Source: Pedobacter riviphilus (GTDB taxonomy: Bacteria > Bacteroidota > Bacteroidia > Sphingobacteriales > Sphingobacteriaceae). Taken from it: 64,000 bases of DNA. Below are positions 48,101 to 54,823 of this stretch, one piece after another. A model generated the notes under the pieces. The model searched no databases. It was not told the DNA's origin and worked only from the letters and a program-made list of their open reading frames with translations. Where the stretch lies: contig NZ_CP061171.1 in the NCBI RefSeq assembly GCF_014692875.1, forward strand, positions 5,642,001 to 5,706,000. Reading direction: 5' to 3'. Both the position numbers and the translations under genes were made by a program. How positions within the stretch are numbered: the first letter of the stretch is position 1; every line of letters begins with the position of its first letter.

Positions 48101-48135
48101 CAGCCTCCAATGGTGTTAATCCTTGAGTAATTCAT
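45109..48135 (-). CDS. DUF2723 (TMEM260-like) membrane protein, probable protein O-glycosyltransferase, copy 2
   Basis: 1008 residues, with the same architecture and length as the neighbour at 41852: QSVSFWDCGEFISSAFRMEV in the first loop, HQPGAPIVSMIQRLF, about a dozen membrane segments, NAILFTYGDNDTYPVWYAQE in the soluble half and helical repeats at the C-terminus. The two are clearly tandem duplicates that have diverged at many positions, including the loop after HQPGAP (FLMIQRFFS against VSMIQRLFS). Both keep the acidic FWDCGEF motif, so both could be active, perhaps on different acceptors or donors. It begins 75 bp from the promoter serving the tRNA on the other strand. Confidence 0.88.
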   Translation of the reverse strand: MNYSRINTIGGWLCFIVAALTYILTLDQSVSFWDCGEFISSAFRMEVVHQPGAPIVSMIQRLFSTLAFGDKTKVAYFINISSALASAGTILFLFWTITALAKKTVIKKDEEITNQKIIGIMGAGLVGALAYAFSDSFWFSAVEAEVYAMSSLCTAIVFWGILKWESQADEPKSDRWLLFVAYMMGISIGVHILNLLTIPALIFVYYFKKNPSPSWQSILKVFFVSIAVLAAIQFGIIQYIISFAASFDYFFVNTIGLGFGTGILFFAVLVIGSLVYGIRYSILKNKRILNLAMLFTVLLLFGYSSFALLIIRAQAKPNLNNYNVDNVYSFSRYVGRDQYGDRPLLYGENYNSEKIGIEETGKIIRKGDKKYESAGTKSAYVFADKTLLPRMYSDKPEHINFYKSYMGFNDEHKPTLIDNLKYMFSFQTGQMYMRYFMWNFVGRQDNEDGQFGGKDGNWLSGVKPLDAIRLGSQKNLPPSIVENKAYNRFFFLPLIIGLIGAIWHFKRNQKDAGIIGLLFVFTGVAIVVYLNSVPVEPRERDYAYVGSFYAFAIWIGLGVFGLKDWVFQKLTPQRASIFATVIALFGAPIIMANQGWDDHDRSDSHVARDMSVNYLKSCAPNAILFTYGDNDTYPVWYAQEVENIRPDVRVVNLSLFTADWYIDGMRKKQNESAPLPITLKHEQYVEGTRDIMYYQDYNIAQHIELQEILDVLLSDHDEDKVTMTDGSKYNVLPTKNLKLAVSPQQVLDTGTVPKEDAGKIASSMEWTYNSNFVTKGTLALFDILTHNNWERPIYFSGAMPNEQYIGLNKYLYSEGLNKRLLPLKPDTAITEDYERINIKPLYNNLMNVYGFGNIKNANHLDRQSADDVTMLSNMFNGLLTGLINEGKITESKKVANKYFEVIPSKFYSMRQVMSTYYLSENLYRLNDLNRANAMIKKTADYVGKELTHLADVSESKNQLSSEQNVRFYLGYLGQMVKLTEVFKQAGLSKSLEKQYNDLIIRFTPFAAG

Positions 48136-48210
48136 AGTTTAATTTTAGTCTTTGATAATAAATGATTTAAGTGGTTCGTGGTAAAAAAAGTCGCATAAAA
48201 AAAGAAAATG

Positions 48211-48242
48211 TTGCACGCTATATGATGATTTTTTTATCTTTG
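48211..48242 (+). promoter_or_regulatory. Upstream promoter ahead of tRNA-Gln
   Basis: TTG at 48211-48213, a 21-bp spacer and tatctttg at 48235-48242, an exact TAnnTTTG match. It lies 120 bp before the tRNA, with a second promoter in between. Confidence 0.6.
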
Positions 48243-48294
48243 CATCGCAAACAGGAACAGCGGGAAAGAAATTAAAAATATTTTAAAATCGCTC

Positions 48295-48325
48295 TTGCAT
48301 ATTTAAAATAAGGTTCCTACATTTG
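48295..48325 (+). promoter_or_regulatory. Promoter of tRNA-Gln
   Basis: TTG at 48295-48297, a 20-bp spacer and tacatttg at 48318-48325, a full match to the Bacteroidota promoter; transcription would begin about 30 bp before the tRNA. Confidence 0.75.
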
Positions 48326-48361
48326 CATTCCCTTTCGAGGAGAATATCCTTGAGAAGTTTT

Positions 48362-48432
48362 TGTCCGATAGTATAAGGGTAGTACAACGGTTTTTGGTAC
48401 CGTTTGTCTTGGTTCGAATCCAGGTCGGACAA
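48362..48432 (+). tRNA. tRNA-Gln (anticodon TTG)
   Basis: 71 nt. The acceptor arms tgtccga (48362-48368) and tcggaca (48425-48431) pair fully. The anticodon stem acggt/accgt encloses ttttggt, placing TTG at positions 34-36 for CAA codons. The T arm has the ggttcgaatcc pattern. CCA is not encoded. It is flanked by a strong promoter and a terminator. Confidence 0.97.
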
Positions 48433-48445
48433 CTAAAATTTAATG

Positions 48446-48484
48446 TCGGATCATGTTTTAAATAGACATGATCCGATTTTTTTT
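48446..48484 (+). terminator. Intrinsic terminator between tRNA-Gln and prs
   Basis: An 11-bp perfect stem (tcggatcatgt 48446-48456 with acatgatccga 48466-48476) around a 9-nt loop is followed by eight T. Only 21 bp separate it from the prs start. Confidence 0.9.
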
Positions 48485-48505
48485 AACCGTAAACTACACG
48501 AACCC

Positions 48506-49447
48506 ATGCCATTGCAGTTTAACCCGGTAAAGCTTTTTTCCGGAACAGGTTCTAAGGGATTATCACTTAAGATTGCCGAACATTACGGCAAGCCACTTGG
48601 TAGCGTAACCATTCACAAATTCAGTGATGGAGAGTTTCAGCCTTCCTTTGATGAGTCAATTCGTGGTAGTGATGTTTTTCTAATCCAGTCTACTTATCAG
48701 CCTAGCGATAATTTAATGGAGCTTTTGTTAATGGTTGATGCTGCTAAAAGAGCATCGGCACATTATATTACAGCAGTTGTTCCTTATTATGGTTTAGCCC
48801 GTCAGGATAGAAAAGATAAGCCACGTGTAGCAATCGGTGCCAAATTAGTGGCCAACTTATTAAAATCAGCAGGTATTCACCGTATTATGACGATGGATCT
48901 ACATGCTGCACAGATACAGGGTTTCTTCGATATTCCGGTTGATCACTTAGATGGATCGGTAATCTTTGTACCTTATATCAAAAGCTTAGGTTTAAAAAAC
49001 TTAACTATTGCATCGCCAGATATGGGCGGTTCGTATAGGGCACGTACTTTTGCCAAATTTTTTAATGCTGAGGTAATTATCTGCGATAAACGCCGTAAAC
49101 GTGCCAACGAAATCGAATCAATGTCGATTATTGGTGATGTAACCGGACAGGATGTAGTATTGATCGATGATATTTGCGATACTGCCGGAACCTTATCAAA
49201 AGCTGCAGCCTTGATTATGGAAAACGGTGCAGCAAGTGTAAGAGCGGTTTGTACACATGCTGTATTATCGGGCAAAGCAATAGAAACGGTAGAAAATTCA
49301 GTATTAACCGAGCTGATCGTTACGGATACGATTCCATTAAAACAGGAAAGTCCGAAAATTAGGGTGCTAAGTACAGCAAGTTTATTTGCAAGGGCAATTG
49401 CCAATGTAAATGAACATGGATCAATTAGTGATCTGTTTAGAGTATAG
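48506..49447 (+). CDS. prs: Ribose-phosphate pyrophosphokinase (PRPP synthetase)
   Basis: 313 residues from the ATG at 48506, matching the usual length; an in-frame ATG at 48443 would translate the terminator hairpin and is rejected. Motifs: VKLFSGTGSKGLSLKIAEHY, FSDGEFQPSFDESIRGSDVF, PYYGLARQDRKDKPRVAIGA, MTMDLHAAQIQGFFDIPVDH, SPDMGGSYRARTFA and the PRPP-binding loop VVLIDDICDTAGTL. It transfers pyrophosphate from ATP to ribose 5-phosphate, giving PRPP for purine, pyrimidine, His, Trp and NAD synthesis in the cytoplasm. No promoter is visible in the 21 bp after the tRNA terminator, so expression may depend on read-through from the tRNA promoter. Confidence 0.97.
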   Translation: MPLQFNPVKLFSGTGSKGLSLKIAEHYGKPLGSVTIHKFSDGEFQPSFDESIRGSDVFLIQSTYQPSDNLMELLLMVDAAKRASAHYITAVVPYYGLARQDRKDKPRVAIGAKLVANLLKSAGIHRIMTMDLHAAQIQGFFDIPVDHLDGSVIFVPYIKSLGLKNLTIASPDMGGSYRARTFAKFFNAEVIICDKRRKRANEIESMSIIGDVTGQDVVLIDDICDTAGTLSKAAALIMENGAASVRAVCTHAVLSGKAIETVENSVLTELIVTDTIPLKQESPKIRVLSTASLFARAIANVNEHGSISDLFRV

Positions 49448-49600
49448 CGTTGGGCGTATTGCGATAAGCGCTTAAAACGCTAGTCGCAAAGGCTAAACAA
49501 TAAAAAAGAGTTTAAATAAGGTTGAAGGTAGAGGGTTGAAGGCTTAAGGTCTTGATACTTGATATTCGATACCGAACACTAATAATTAAATAAATAAAAA

Positions 49601-50185
49601 ATGAAAACAATCGCAATTAGCGGTTCTCCAAGAGAGAACGTAGGGAAACGCGATGCCAAGGAACTTCGCTACGAAGGTAAAGTTCCGGCGGTATTGTATG
49701 GTGGAAAAGAGCAACAACACTTAGCTGTGGTTATTGCTGATTTAAGAGATGTTATTTATACCCCGGATGTAAACTTTGTGGAGATTGATGTAAATGGTGT
49801 TAAAACCAAAGCTATCGTAAAAGATACTCAGTTTCACCCACTTACCGACGTATTATTACACATCGATTTTCTTCAGTTATTTGATGAGAAAGAAATTGTT
49901 ATGGAGATCCCGGTTAAATTAACAGGAACTTCTCCAGGTGTTAAAATGGGGGGTAAATTAATCCAGAAATTACGTAAACTACGTGTTAAAGCATTACCAG
50001 CTAACATGCCACAAAACGTAGAAGTAAGCTTAGAGAAATTAGAAGTAGGTAGTTTATTCCGTGTTCGTGACCTTAAAGGTGATAAATACGTAATCACTAA
50101 CACTCCTGAAGATACTATCGTTTCTGTTGCAATGTCTAGAGCATTAAAACAAGCAGAAACTGAAGCTGCTAAAGGTAAAAAGTAA
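49601..50185 (+). CDS. rplY: 50S ribosomal protein L25/general stress protein Ctc
   Basis: 194 residues, the long (Ctc/TL5-type) form with an N-terminal L25 domain (ISGSPRENVGKRDAKELRYE, VPAVLYGGKEQQHLAV, KDTQFHPLTDVLLHIDFLQL) and a C-terminal beta domain (VMEIPVKLTGTSPGVKMGGK, LRVKALPANMPQNVEVSLEK). It binds 5S rRNA in the large subunit. It lies 153 bp after prs, the common prs-rplY-pth order, with repeat-like sequence (gttgaaggtagagggttgaa and cttgatacttgata) between. An intrinsic terminator follows. Confidence 0.96.
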   Translation: MKTIAISGSPRENVGKRDAKELRYEGKVPAVLYGGKEQQHLAVVIADLRDVIYTPDVNFVEIDVNGVKTKAIVKDTQFHPLTDVLLHIDFLQLFDEKEIVMEIPVKLTGTSPGVKMGGKLIQKLRKLRVKALPANMPQNVEVSLEKLEVGSLFRVRDLKGDKYVITNTPEDTIVSVAMSRALKQAETEAAKGKK

Positions 50186-50218
50186 TCGGGATTCTTAGGA
50201 TTTCTTGATTTCAAGATG

Positions 50219-50253
50219 AAGCGTTTCGATTTAATTCGGAACGCTTTTTTTTT
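50219..50253 (+). terminator. Intrinsic terminator of rplY
   Basis: aagcgtttcg (50219-50228) pairs with cggaacgctt (50237-50246), ten pairs with one G-U, followed by a run of T. Confidence 0.88.
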
Positions 50254-50384
50254 ACATTAAGATTAATCCGCTAATCACCTAACACTAACCACTTCGCTAT
50301 TCATTAAGAAGTTGTTTGAAATGAATGAATTAATTTTGTGGTATGGGCTGCCGACTTCGGACTCCTGACTTCGGACCTTTTTTT

Positions 50385-50392
50385 TATCTTTG
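50385..50392 (+). promoter_or_regulatory. -7 element of the pth promoter
   Basis: tatctttg, an exact TAnnTTTG match, ends 4 bp before the pth ATG. Transcription from it would start at or just after the start codon region, implying an almost leaderless mRNA or use of another promoter such as taattttg at 50331-50338. Confidence 0.5.
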
Positions 50393-50396
50393 CCCC

Positions 50397-50957
50397 ATGA
50401 AATATCTTATAGTTGGCTTAGGAAATATCGGACCTGATTATGCACATACCAGACATAACATTGGCTTTGATATTGCTGATGAACTGGTTAAAGGTTTAGG
50501 TGGTAGCTTCGATAATATCCGTTTGGCCTATTATGCTGAGGTGGGCTTTAAAGGTAAAAAACTGCATGTAATTAAACCAACTACCTTTATGAATCTGAGC
50601 GGTAAGGCCGTTAACTATTGGATGAAGGAATTGAAAATAGCACCAGAAAATGTACTCGTTATTGTTGATGACCTTGCCTTGCCTCTAGGAAAGCTAAGGT
50701 TAAAACTTCAAGGTTCCAGCGCTGGTCACAATGGTTTAAAAAGTATCGAAGAGGTTTGTGGTGGACAAAACTACGCGCGCCTCCGCTTCGGCATTGGAAA
50801 CGATTACCCAAAAGGCAGGCAAGTAGACTTTGTTTTGGGTTTGTTTGATAAAAATGAACAGTTGGAACTTCCTGCATTGATTGATAAAAGTGTAGAATTG
50901 ATTAAAAGTTTTGTAACCATCGGCCCGGCCCACACCATGACGGCTTTTAATAAGTAA
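50397..50957 (+). CDS. pth: Peptidyl-tRNA hydrolase
   Basis: 186 residues from the ATG at 50397; the in-frame ATG at 50343 would read through the promoter and adds a sequence not typical of Pth. Active-site residues are visible: Asn10 (VGLGNIGPDY), His20 (HTRHNIGFDIAD), Asp92 (VLVIVDDLALPLG) and Asn112 (SSAGHNGLKSIEE). FMNLSGKAVNYW and RLRFGIGNDYPKG also fit. It releases tRNA from peptidyl-tRNA that has dropped off ribosomes and is essential in most bacteria. It follows rplY, a common neighbour, but a terminator separates them. Confidence 0.97.
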   Translation: MKYLIVGLGNIGPDYAHTRHNIGFDIADELVKGLGGSFDNIRLAYYAEVGFKGKKLHVIKPTTFMNLSGKAVNYWMKELKIAPENVLVIVDDLALPLGKLRLKLQGSSAGHNGLKSIEEVCGGQNYARLRFGIGNDYPKGRQVDFVLGLFDKNEQLELPALIDKSVELIKSFVTIGPAHTMTAFNK

Positions 50958-51095
50958 TTTTTTATAAGAATCGTTATACTGATCTGATAGCTATCATATT
51001 TATTTCAGCATCTTTGGCAAAACAAATCTTAAAATAAAATTAGAGCTGACGAATAGTTTGGCTGCATTACGCATAATCGAAAAAAAAGTTTTTTT

Positions 51096-51450
51096 GAAGA
51101 GCAATTGCAGTAGTTCTTTTTAACGTTAGTCCTGCTTTTCATTACAAGTCCTCGCTACGCTGTGGGCTTTGCATTTCAATCAGGTCTAAAAGGCAGTGTC
51201 TATACTGCTGTTGTGGGTAGAATAGCATAGTTTTATATAGACTTCCTTTTCGAGCCATGGTCTGTGTTCTCGCAGACTATCTGATCTGGCGAATCAAAGG
51301 AGTGGCGGCTTCCACTTTTCTGCGTCATACAGCCCCCAATAGTATTGCTGGCTGCGCCACCTAAACCCGATCACAGTGGTTCCGGTTTTCACCGGAAGGA
51401 ACGGAGAGCGGGACTGCACAAGCCTAAAAGCCTCTGTACCTGATTTCCAG
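51096..51450. repeat. Composite repeat unit C (head-to-head flavo-1-like pair)
   Basis: The left end agagcaattgcagtag is the mirror of the tail ctgctgcaattgctttcc. A reverse element spans 51124-51189 (gtcctgcttttcattacaag ... ttcaatcaggtcta) and a forward element 51361-51415 (ctaaacccgatcacagtgg, stem ttccggt/accggaa, then ggagagcgggactgc). Order and ends match units A and B. Confidence 0.7.
51259..51278. repeat. Degenerate GTGTCCCCAC-type hairpin
   Basis: ggtctgtgttctcgcagact differs from the 6566 hairpin at a few positions; the stem is kept through G-U pairs. Confidence 0.45.
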
Positions 51451-51587
51451 AAAAAAAAATAATGATGAATAGAATAGCTCGTCTATCGTTAGGTGGGGCA
51501 ACAAACTAGGGGAGCAGCATCTAATTATCTGAAAAAAGACCCTGAAATAAATTCAAGGTGACGATCAATTAACACCGCTTCATTAAA

Positions 51588-51618
51588 CAAAAAAAGACCA
51601 TCTTTCGATGATCTTTTC
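51588..51618 (-). terminator. Intrinsic terminator of the TPR protein gene
   Basis: On the minus strand aaagatcatc and gatggtcttt pair around gaaa (one G-U), followed by a T tract. Confidence 0.8.
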
Positions 51619-51640
51619 ATAAATATGTTTTAGTTAATGA

Positions 51641-52306
51641 TTATTTAACTTTTTCTTGAGCTCTTGCAATGTAAGCATCAATTAATTGCGCTTCTGCACT
51701 CTCAGGATATTGTGTTTTTACTTTAGTATAAGCTTCAACAGCACCTTTAAAATCGTTTTGGCTTTCATTAACCAATCCTAATTTCTTTAAAAACATTGGT
51801 GAGGTAAATTTACTTGCTTTATCTGCCGCTTTTTTATAGTAAGTAGCCGCTTGTTTAAAGTCTTTCAATTCGCTGTAAGCGTCGCCTAGTAAACCTAAAG
51901 CCAATGGATCTGCAACTGGGCTACCAGTAGCGCTATATTTGCTTAATGCCTCTATAGCTTGTTTATATTCGCCCTTACGTAAGTAAATACCGCCTAAATA
52001 AAGGTTAGCTAAGTTTGCCGATTTTGTGTTGTCGTATTCTTTAGCTATTTGCTCTAAGCCCGGGTAACCCCCTTCGCCTTTAACCGCTCTGTTCGATAAT
52101 GAGTCTACACCAACAAATTGTTCTGCTTTGTACATTTTGCTAGCGGCTTCTTCAGCACGACCTTTTAAATACACGCCTTGATACCAAAGATATATTAAAA
52201 CTAATAAAACTACAGCACCTGCAATAAACAGTAAGCTCTTATTATTCTCTTGTAAAAATGAACCTTTTTTAGTTGGTTGAATTGTCTGGTTATCTGTTGT
52301 AGACAT
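51641..52306 (-). CDS. Inner-membrane anchored tetratricopeptide repeat protein
   Basis: 221 residues: a short Thr/Gln-rich cytoplasmic N-terminus, one membrane segment at ~26-46 (LLFIAGAVVLLVLIYLWYQG), then a periplasmic helical domain with TPR-like units (~95-215: ANLYLGGIYLRKGEYKQAIE, LLGDAYSELKDFKQAATYYK, LGLVNESQNDFKGAVEAYTK). The layout resembles YfgM-type proteins that work beside the Sec translocon and periplasmic chaperones, but that role is only an analogy. A tatttttg -7 box lies 24 bp upstream (52331-52338, minus strand). It ends with its own terminator. Confidence 0.85.
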   Translation of the reverse strand: MSTTDNQTIQPTKKGSFLQENNKSLLFIAGAVVLLVLIYLWYQGVYLKGRAEEAASKMYKAEQFVGVDSLSNRAVKGEGGYPGLEQIAKEYDNTKSANLANLYLGGIYLRKGEYKQAIEALSKYSATGSPVADPLALGLLGDAYSELKDFKQAATYYKKAADKASKFTSPMFLKKLGLVNESQNDFKGAVEAYTKVKTQYPESAEAQLIDAYIARAQEKVK

Positions 52307-52330
52307 GTTTGTTTAAAAAATTTAAGATTG

Positions 52331-52338
52331 CAAAAATA
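52331..52338 (-). promoter_or_regulatory. -7 element for the TPR protein gene
   Basis: tatttttg on the minus strand, an exact TAnnTTTG match, 24 bp before the start codon. The -33 element is not clear. Confidence 0.45.
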
Positions 52339-52429
52339 CATTTTTCAATCAAAGTATCAATCTTTATTTTGAAGTATTTGATTAAACATTAGTTATTTAG
52401 GCACGCAGATTATAAAATCGTTATGATAA

Positions 52430-52837
52430 TTAGCGTAACAAGCTAATCAGTGTGTTAAACCAGGTTTGGTTGTCGCTAAAAATACCAGTATGGTTAATCA
52501 CCAGGTACACCGTTTGACTTTCGGAACGGCTCACCGTAGATCTAATTCTGATGGGCTGCCAGAATGCACCGAAGTTTTTTGCAGATGAAGCTGGGAATAA
52601 ATCGTCGAAGCCCATGTAAACCTCTTCTATATGAGACAGTGGAAGTTCCAATTGTTCATCTCCCGTAATAAAAAGACCGTTAGAGGCCAATAGGATATTG
52701 CCTTCGTGATTGTGAATAGGCTTTAAAAACGAAAATAAACCTACGATTTTTTTAATCCAGCCCGAACTTTTTTCATTGGTCAGTTCATGATCGTAAGACC
52801 ATAGAACATTACCTTCTAACATTTTTTGTGCAACCAT
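52430..52837 (-). CDS. Conserved-looking hypothetical cytoplasmic protein
   Basis: 135 residues with no signal peptide or membrane span. The sequence suggests a mixed beta domain, perhaps PH-like: NILLASNGLFITGDEQLELP, LSHIEEVYMGFDDLFPASS, FWQPIRIRSTVSRSESQTVY, and a C-terminal helix TWFNTLISLLR. The strands-then-helix order and the GLFIT/LPLSHIEEVYMGFD pattern look like a membrane- or ligand-binding PH-type fold; I do not recognize the family and assign no function. It is divergent from recF with 105 bp between starts, and stands alone on its strand. Confidence 0.65.
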   Translation of the reverse strand: MVAQKMLEGNVLWSYDHELTNEKSSGWIKKIVGLFSFLKPIHNHEGNILLASNGLFITGDEQLELPLSHIEEVYMGFDDLFPASSAKNFGAFWQPIRIRSTVSRSESQTVYLVINHTGIFSDNQTWFNTLISLLR

Positions 52838-52924
52838 CTAATTTTCCTTGCTATGAAAGTACAATTTTTTTAAATGTTATTAACGTTTATTTTAAACAAT
52901 GGGTGTTAAGAGGCTAAAAAACGG

Positions 52925-52932
52925 TAAATTTG
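52925..52932 (+). promoter_or_regulatory. -7 element of the recF promoter
   Basis: taaatttg, an exact TAnnTTTG match, 10 bp before the recF ATG; the -33 element is weak. Confidence 0.45.
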
Positions 52933-52942
52933 TGACATATTT

Positions 52943-54046
52943 ATGTGGTTAAAAAATATTACCCTTCTAAATTTTAAAAACTATACCGATGCAGATCTCC
53001 ATTTCTCGGAAACGGTAAACGTTTTTACGGGTAATAACGGCTCAGGCAAAACGAATATGCTTGATGCCATTCACTATCTCTGTCTATGTAAAAGTTACTT
53101 TAACCCCATCGATAGCCAGCAGATTAAAACCAATGAAGAGGTTTTTATGATTCAGGGCGATTTTGAACGCAACGAAAAAAACGAAAAAATTTCTTGCGGA
53201 GTAAAACGCAATCAGAAAAAGCAGTTCAAACGTAATAAAAAGGAGTATGATAAATTGGCCGATCATGTTGGTCTTTTTCCGGTGGTGATGGTTTCTCCTT
53301 ACGATGTGAACCTGATTATGGAAGGCAGTGAGGAGCGGAGAAAGTTTATCGATAATGTAATTTCGCAAACGGATGCACATTACCTGGATCAATTGATTAC
53401 CTATAACCGTATTTTATTAAACCGGAATGCTTTGCTAAAGCAGATCGCCATTACCAGAAAATACGATCCTACGCTGCTCGAAATTTTGGATGAACAGCTG
53501 ATTTTAGCGGGCAATAAGATATTCGCCATCCGTAAAGCCTTTATGGATGAGTTTATTCCGCTGTTTAATCAATATTATACCTACCTTACCGAAAACAGGG
53601 AAATTGTAGAACTGAATTATCAATCGCAATTGAACGAGGCCACTTTTGAAGAGCTGTTAAAGAAATCGGTAGAGAAAGACCGCGTACTGGAGCGGACCAC
53701 AACGGGCATCCATAAAGATGAGTTGGCTTTTGTAATCAGTGGAATGCCTTTAAAGAAGTTTGGTTCCCAAGGTCAACAGAAGTCTTTTTTAATTGCCTTG
53801 AAAATTGCCCAGTATGCTTACCTTGCTAAAAACAAAGGATTTAAGCCTTTGCTTTTATTGGATGATATTTTTGATAAGCTGGATGATAACCGCGTTCAAA
53901 AATTAATGCAAATGGTTTCCCACCATGATTTTGGGCAGATATTTATTACAGATACTGGAAGAGAAAGAGTAAAATCAATTTTTGAAAAAATAGAAGTTGA
54001 TGTAACTTTGTTCGAAGTAGATAACGGAACTATACAAAATGCGTAA
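52943..54046 (+). CDS. recF: DNA replication and repair protein RecF
   Basis: 367 residues, normal length. Walker A is FTGNNGSGKTNM (Gly30-Thr37), the lid/Q-loop region holds HYLCLCKSYFNPIDSQQIKT, the ABC signature is in FGSQGQQKSFLIALKIAQY, and Walker B is PLLLLDDIFDKLDDNRVQKL, followed by QIFITDTGRERV. It is an SMC-like ATPase that binds single/double-strand DNA junctions and, with RecO and RecR, loads RecA at gaps. Its stop overlaps the start of the DUF721 gene by 8 bp, so the two are translationally coupled. It is not next to dnaN here, as is common in Bacteroidota. Confidence 0.96.
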   Translation: MWLKNITLLNFKNYTDADLHFSETVNVFTGNNGSGKTNMLDAIHYLCLCKSYFNPIDSQQIKTNEEVFMIQGDFERNEKNEKISCGVKRNQKKQFKRNKKEYDKLADHVGLFPVVMVSPYDVNLIMEGSEERRKFIDNVISQTDAHYLDQLITYNRILLNRNALLKQIAITRKYDPTLLEILDEQLILAGNKIFAIRKAFMDEFIPLFNQYYTYLTENREIVELNYQSQLNEATFEELLKKSVEKDRVLERTTTGIHKDELAFVISGMPLKKFGSQGQQKSFLIALKIAQYAYLAKNKGFKPLLLLDDIFDKLDDNRVQKLMQMVSHHDFGQIFITDTGRERVKSIFEKIEVDVTLFEVDNGTIQNA

Positions 54047-54329
54047 ACCCAATGATGTTACAGTAAAAGATGCCATCAGCAAAATGCTGGATGTATACCG
54101 TTTGCGCCGTAAATTCGACGAAACTTCGATCTTATCCGTCTGGCCAGAAATTATGGGCACTGCAATCGCCAACCGCACCAAACAGATTTACATCCACGAT
54201 AAAAAGCTTTTTTTACGGATAGAATCTTCGGTAATCAAAAATGAACTGATTATGGTACGCCAGGGAATAATCCAGAAATTAAATGAACATGCGGGTAGCG
54301 AAGTGATTACCGAAATGATTTTTTTGTAA
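54039..54329 (+). CDS. DUF721 (DciA-like) protein
   Basis: 96 residues starting inside the end of recF. The KH-like core VSILSVWPEIMGTAIANRTK (read as TSILSVWPEIMGTAIANRTK) and IHDKKLFLRIESSVIKNELI fit DUF721. Proteins with this domain include DciA, the helicase operator that helps load DnaB in bacteria lacking DnaC; short Bacteroidota versions consist of little more than the domain. The recF-DUF721 arrangement is common in the phylum. A replication helicase-loading role is therefore plausible but inferred. Confidence 0.85.
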   Translation: MRKPNDVTVKDAISKMLDVYRLRRKFDETSILSVWPEIMGTAIANRTKQIYIHDKKLFLRIESSVIKNELIMVRQGIIQKLNEHAGSEVITEMIFL

Positions 54330-54360
54330 GCCTAAAGAAGCTGTAGAATTAATATAAAAT

Positions 54361-54430
54361 TGTCATCCTGAGCTTGTCGAAGGACCTGTTTAAATTTAGT
54401 TTCAAGCGTTTCGACAGGCTCAACGTGACA
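54361..54430. repeat. tgtcatcctgagcttgtcga inverted repeat
   Basis: tgtcatcctgagcttgtcga (54361) with aggacc faces agcgtttcgacaggctcaac followed by gtgaca (to 54430), giving a long imperfect hairpin. Related halves occur at 8597 and 27921. Confidence 0.7.
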
Positions 54431-54439
54431 GATTGAAAT

Positions 54440-54616
54440 CTAGCCCTTTCCTCCACCAAATATCTTAGACAAAATCCAGATCAACAGTGCAAGCACGACT
54501 ACAACTACAATAACGCCAACCCAAACGCCGGCTTTAAATATACCTTCTACCAGTTCACAACTGCTTAAGGTGGTGCATAAAAATGCAATCAGTACTAAAG
54601 GGAATGCTCTTTTCAT
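54440..54616 (-). CDS. 58-residue small membrane lipoprotein-like protein
   Basis: An ATG at 54616 opens a frame to a TAG at 54440. The N-terminus MKRAFPLVLIAFLCTTLSSC is a short lipoprotein-type signal with Cys20; then ELVEGIFKAGVWVGVIVVVV and a second hydrophobic stretch lead to LSKIFGGGKG. The layout (lipobox, F-K-A-G-V-W, one membrane span, Gly/Lys tail) is familiar to me from many Bacteroidota genomes, where such proteins are sometimes misnamed phosphatidate cytidylyltransferase. No function is known to me. It lies alone between DUF721 and the FKBP gene. Too small for certainty, but the signal, the residue pattern and intact frame support it. Confidence 0.7.
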   Translation of the reverse strand: MKRAFPLVLIAFLCTTLSSCELVEGIFKAGVWVGVIVVVVVLALLIWILSKIFGGGKG

Positions 54617-54823
54617 ATCTATGTTAATTTGTAATAGCTAACATTGAATACTAAAGAAAGTTTTGGTAAATGACTCATTTGCCTGGAATCGTCCTGGTCG
54701 TGGTGTTAGATGTTATCATCTGACACCTTACTGGGCCTACTATTGCAATTCCAAAATATTTTAAATAAAAAACAGTCAGATGGAAATATCTGACTGCAGG
54801 TTTAAAGCTACTGCCCGTTGTTT

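Larger units (their letters stand above)
50958..51640. other. Repeat-filled region between pth and a TPR protein gene
   Basis: 683 bp. It contains composite unit C (51096-51450), a degenerate GTGTCCCCAC hairpin (51259-51278) and a terminator for the minus-strand gene (51588-51618). No gene is supported. Confidence 0.75.

Noticed and set aside
48443..48505. Longer prs start at ATG 48443
   Set aside because: The extra codons fall in the tRNA terminator hairpin, and the protein from 48506 has the family's normal length.
50343..50396. Longer pth start at ATG 50343
   Set aside because: It would place the tatctttg promoter box inside the gene and precede the canonical MKYLIVGLGN start.
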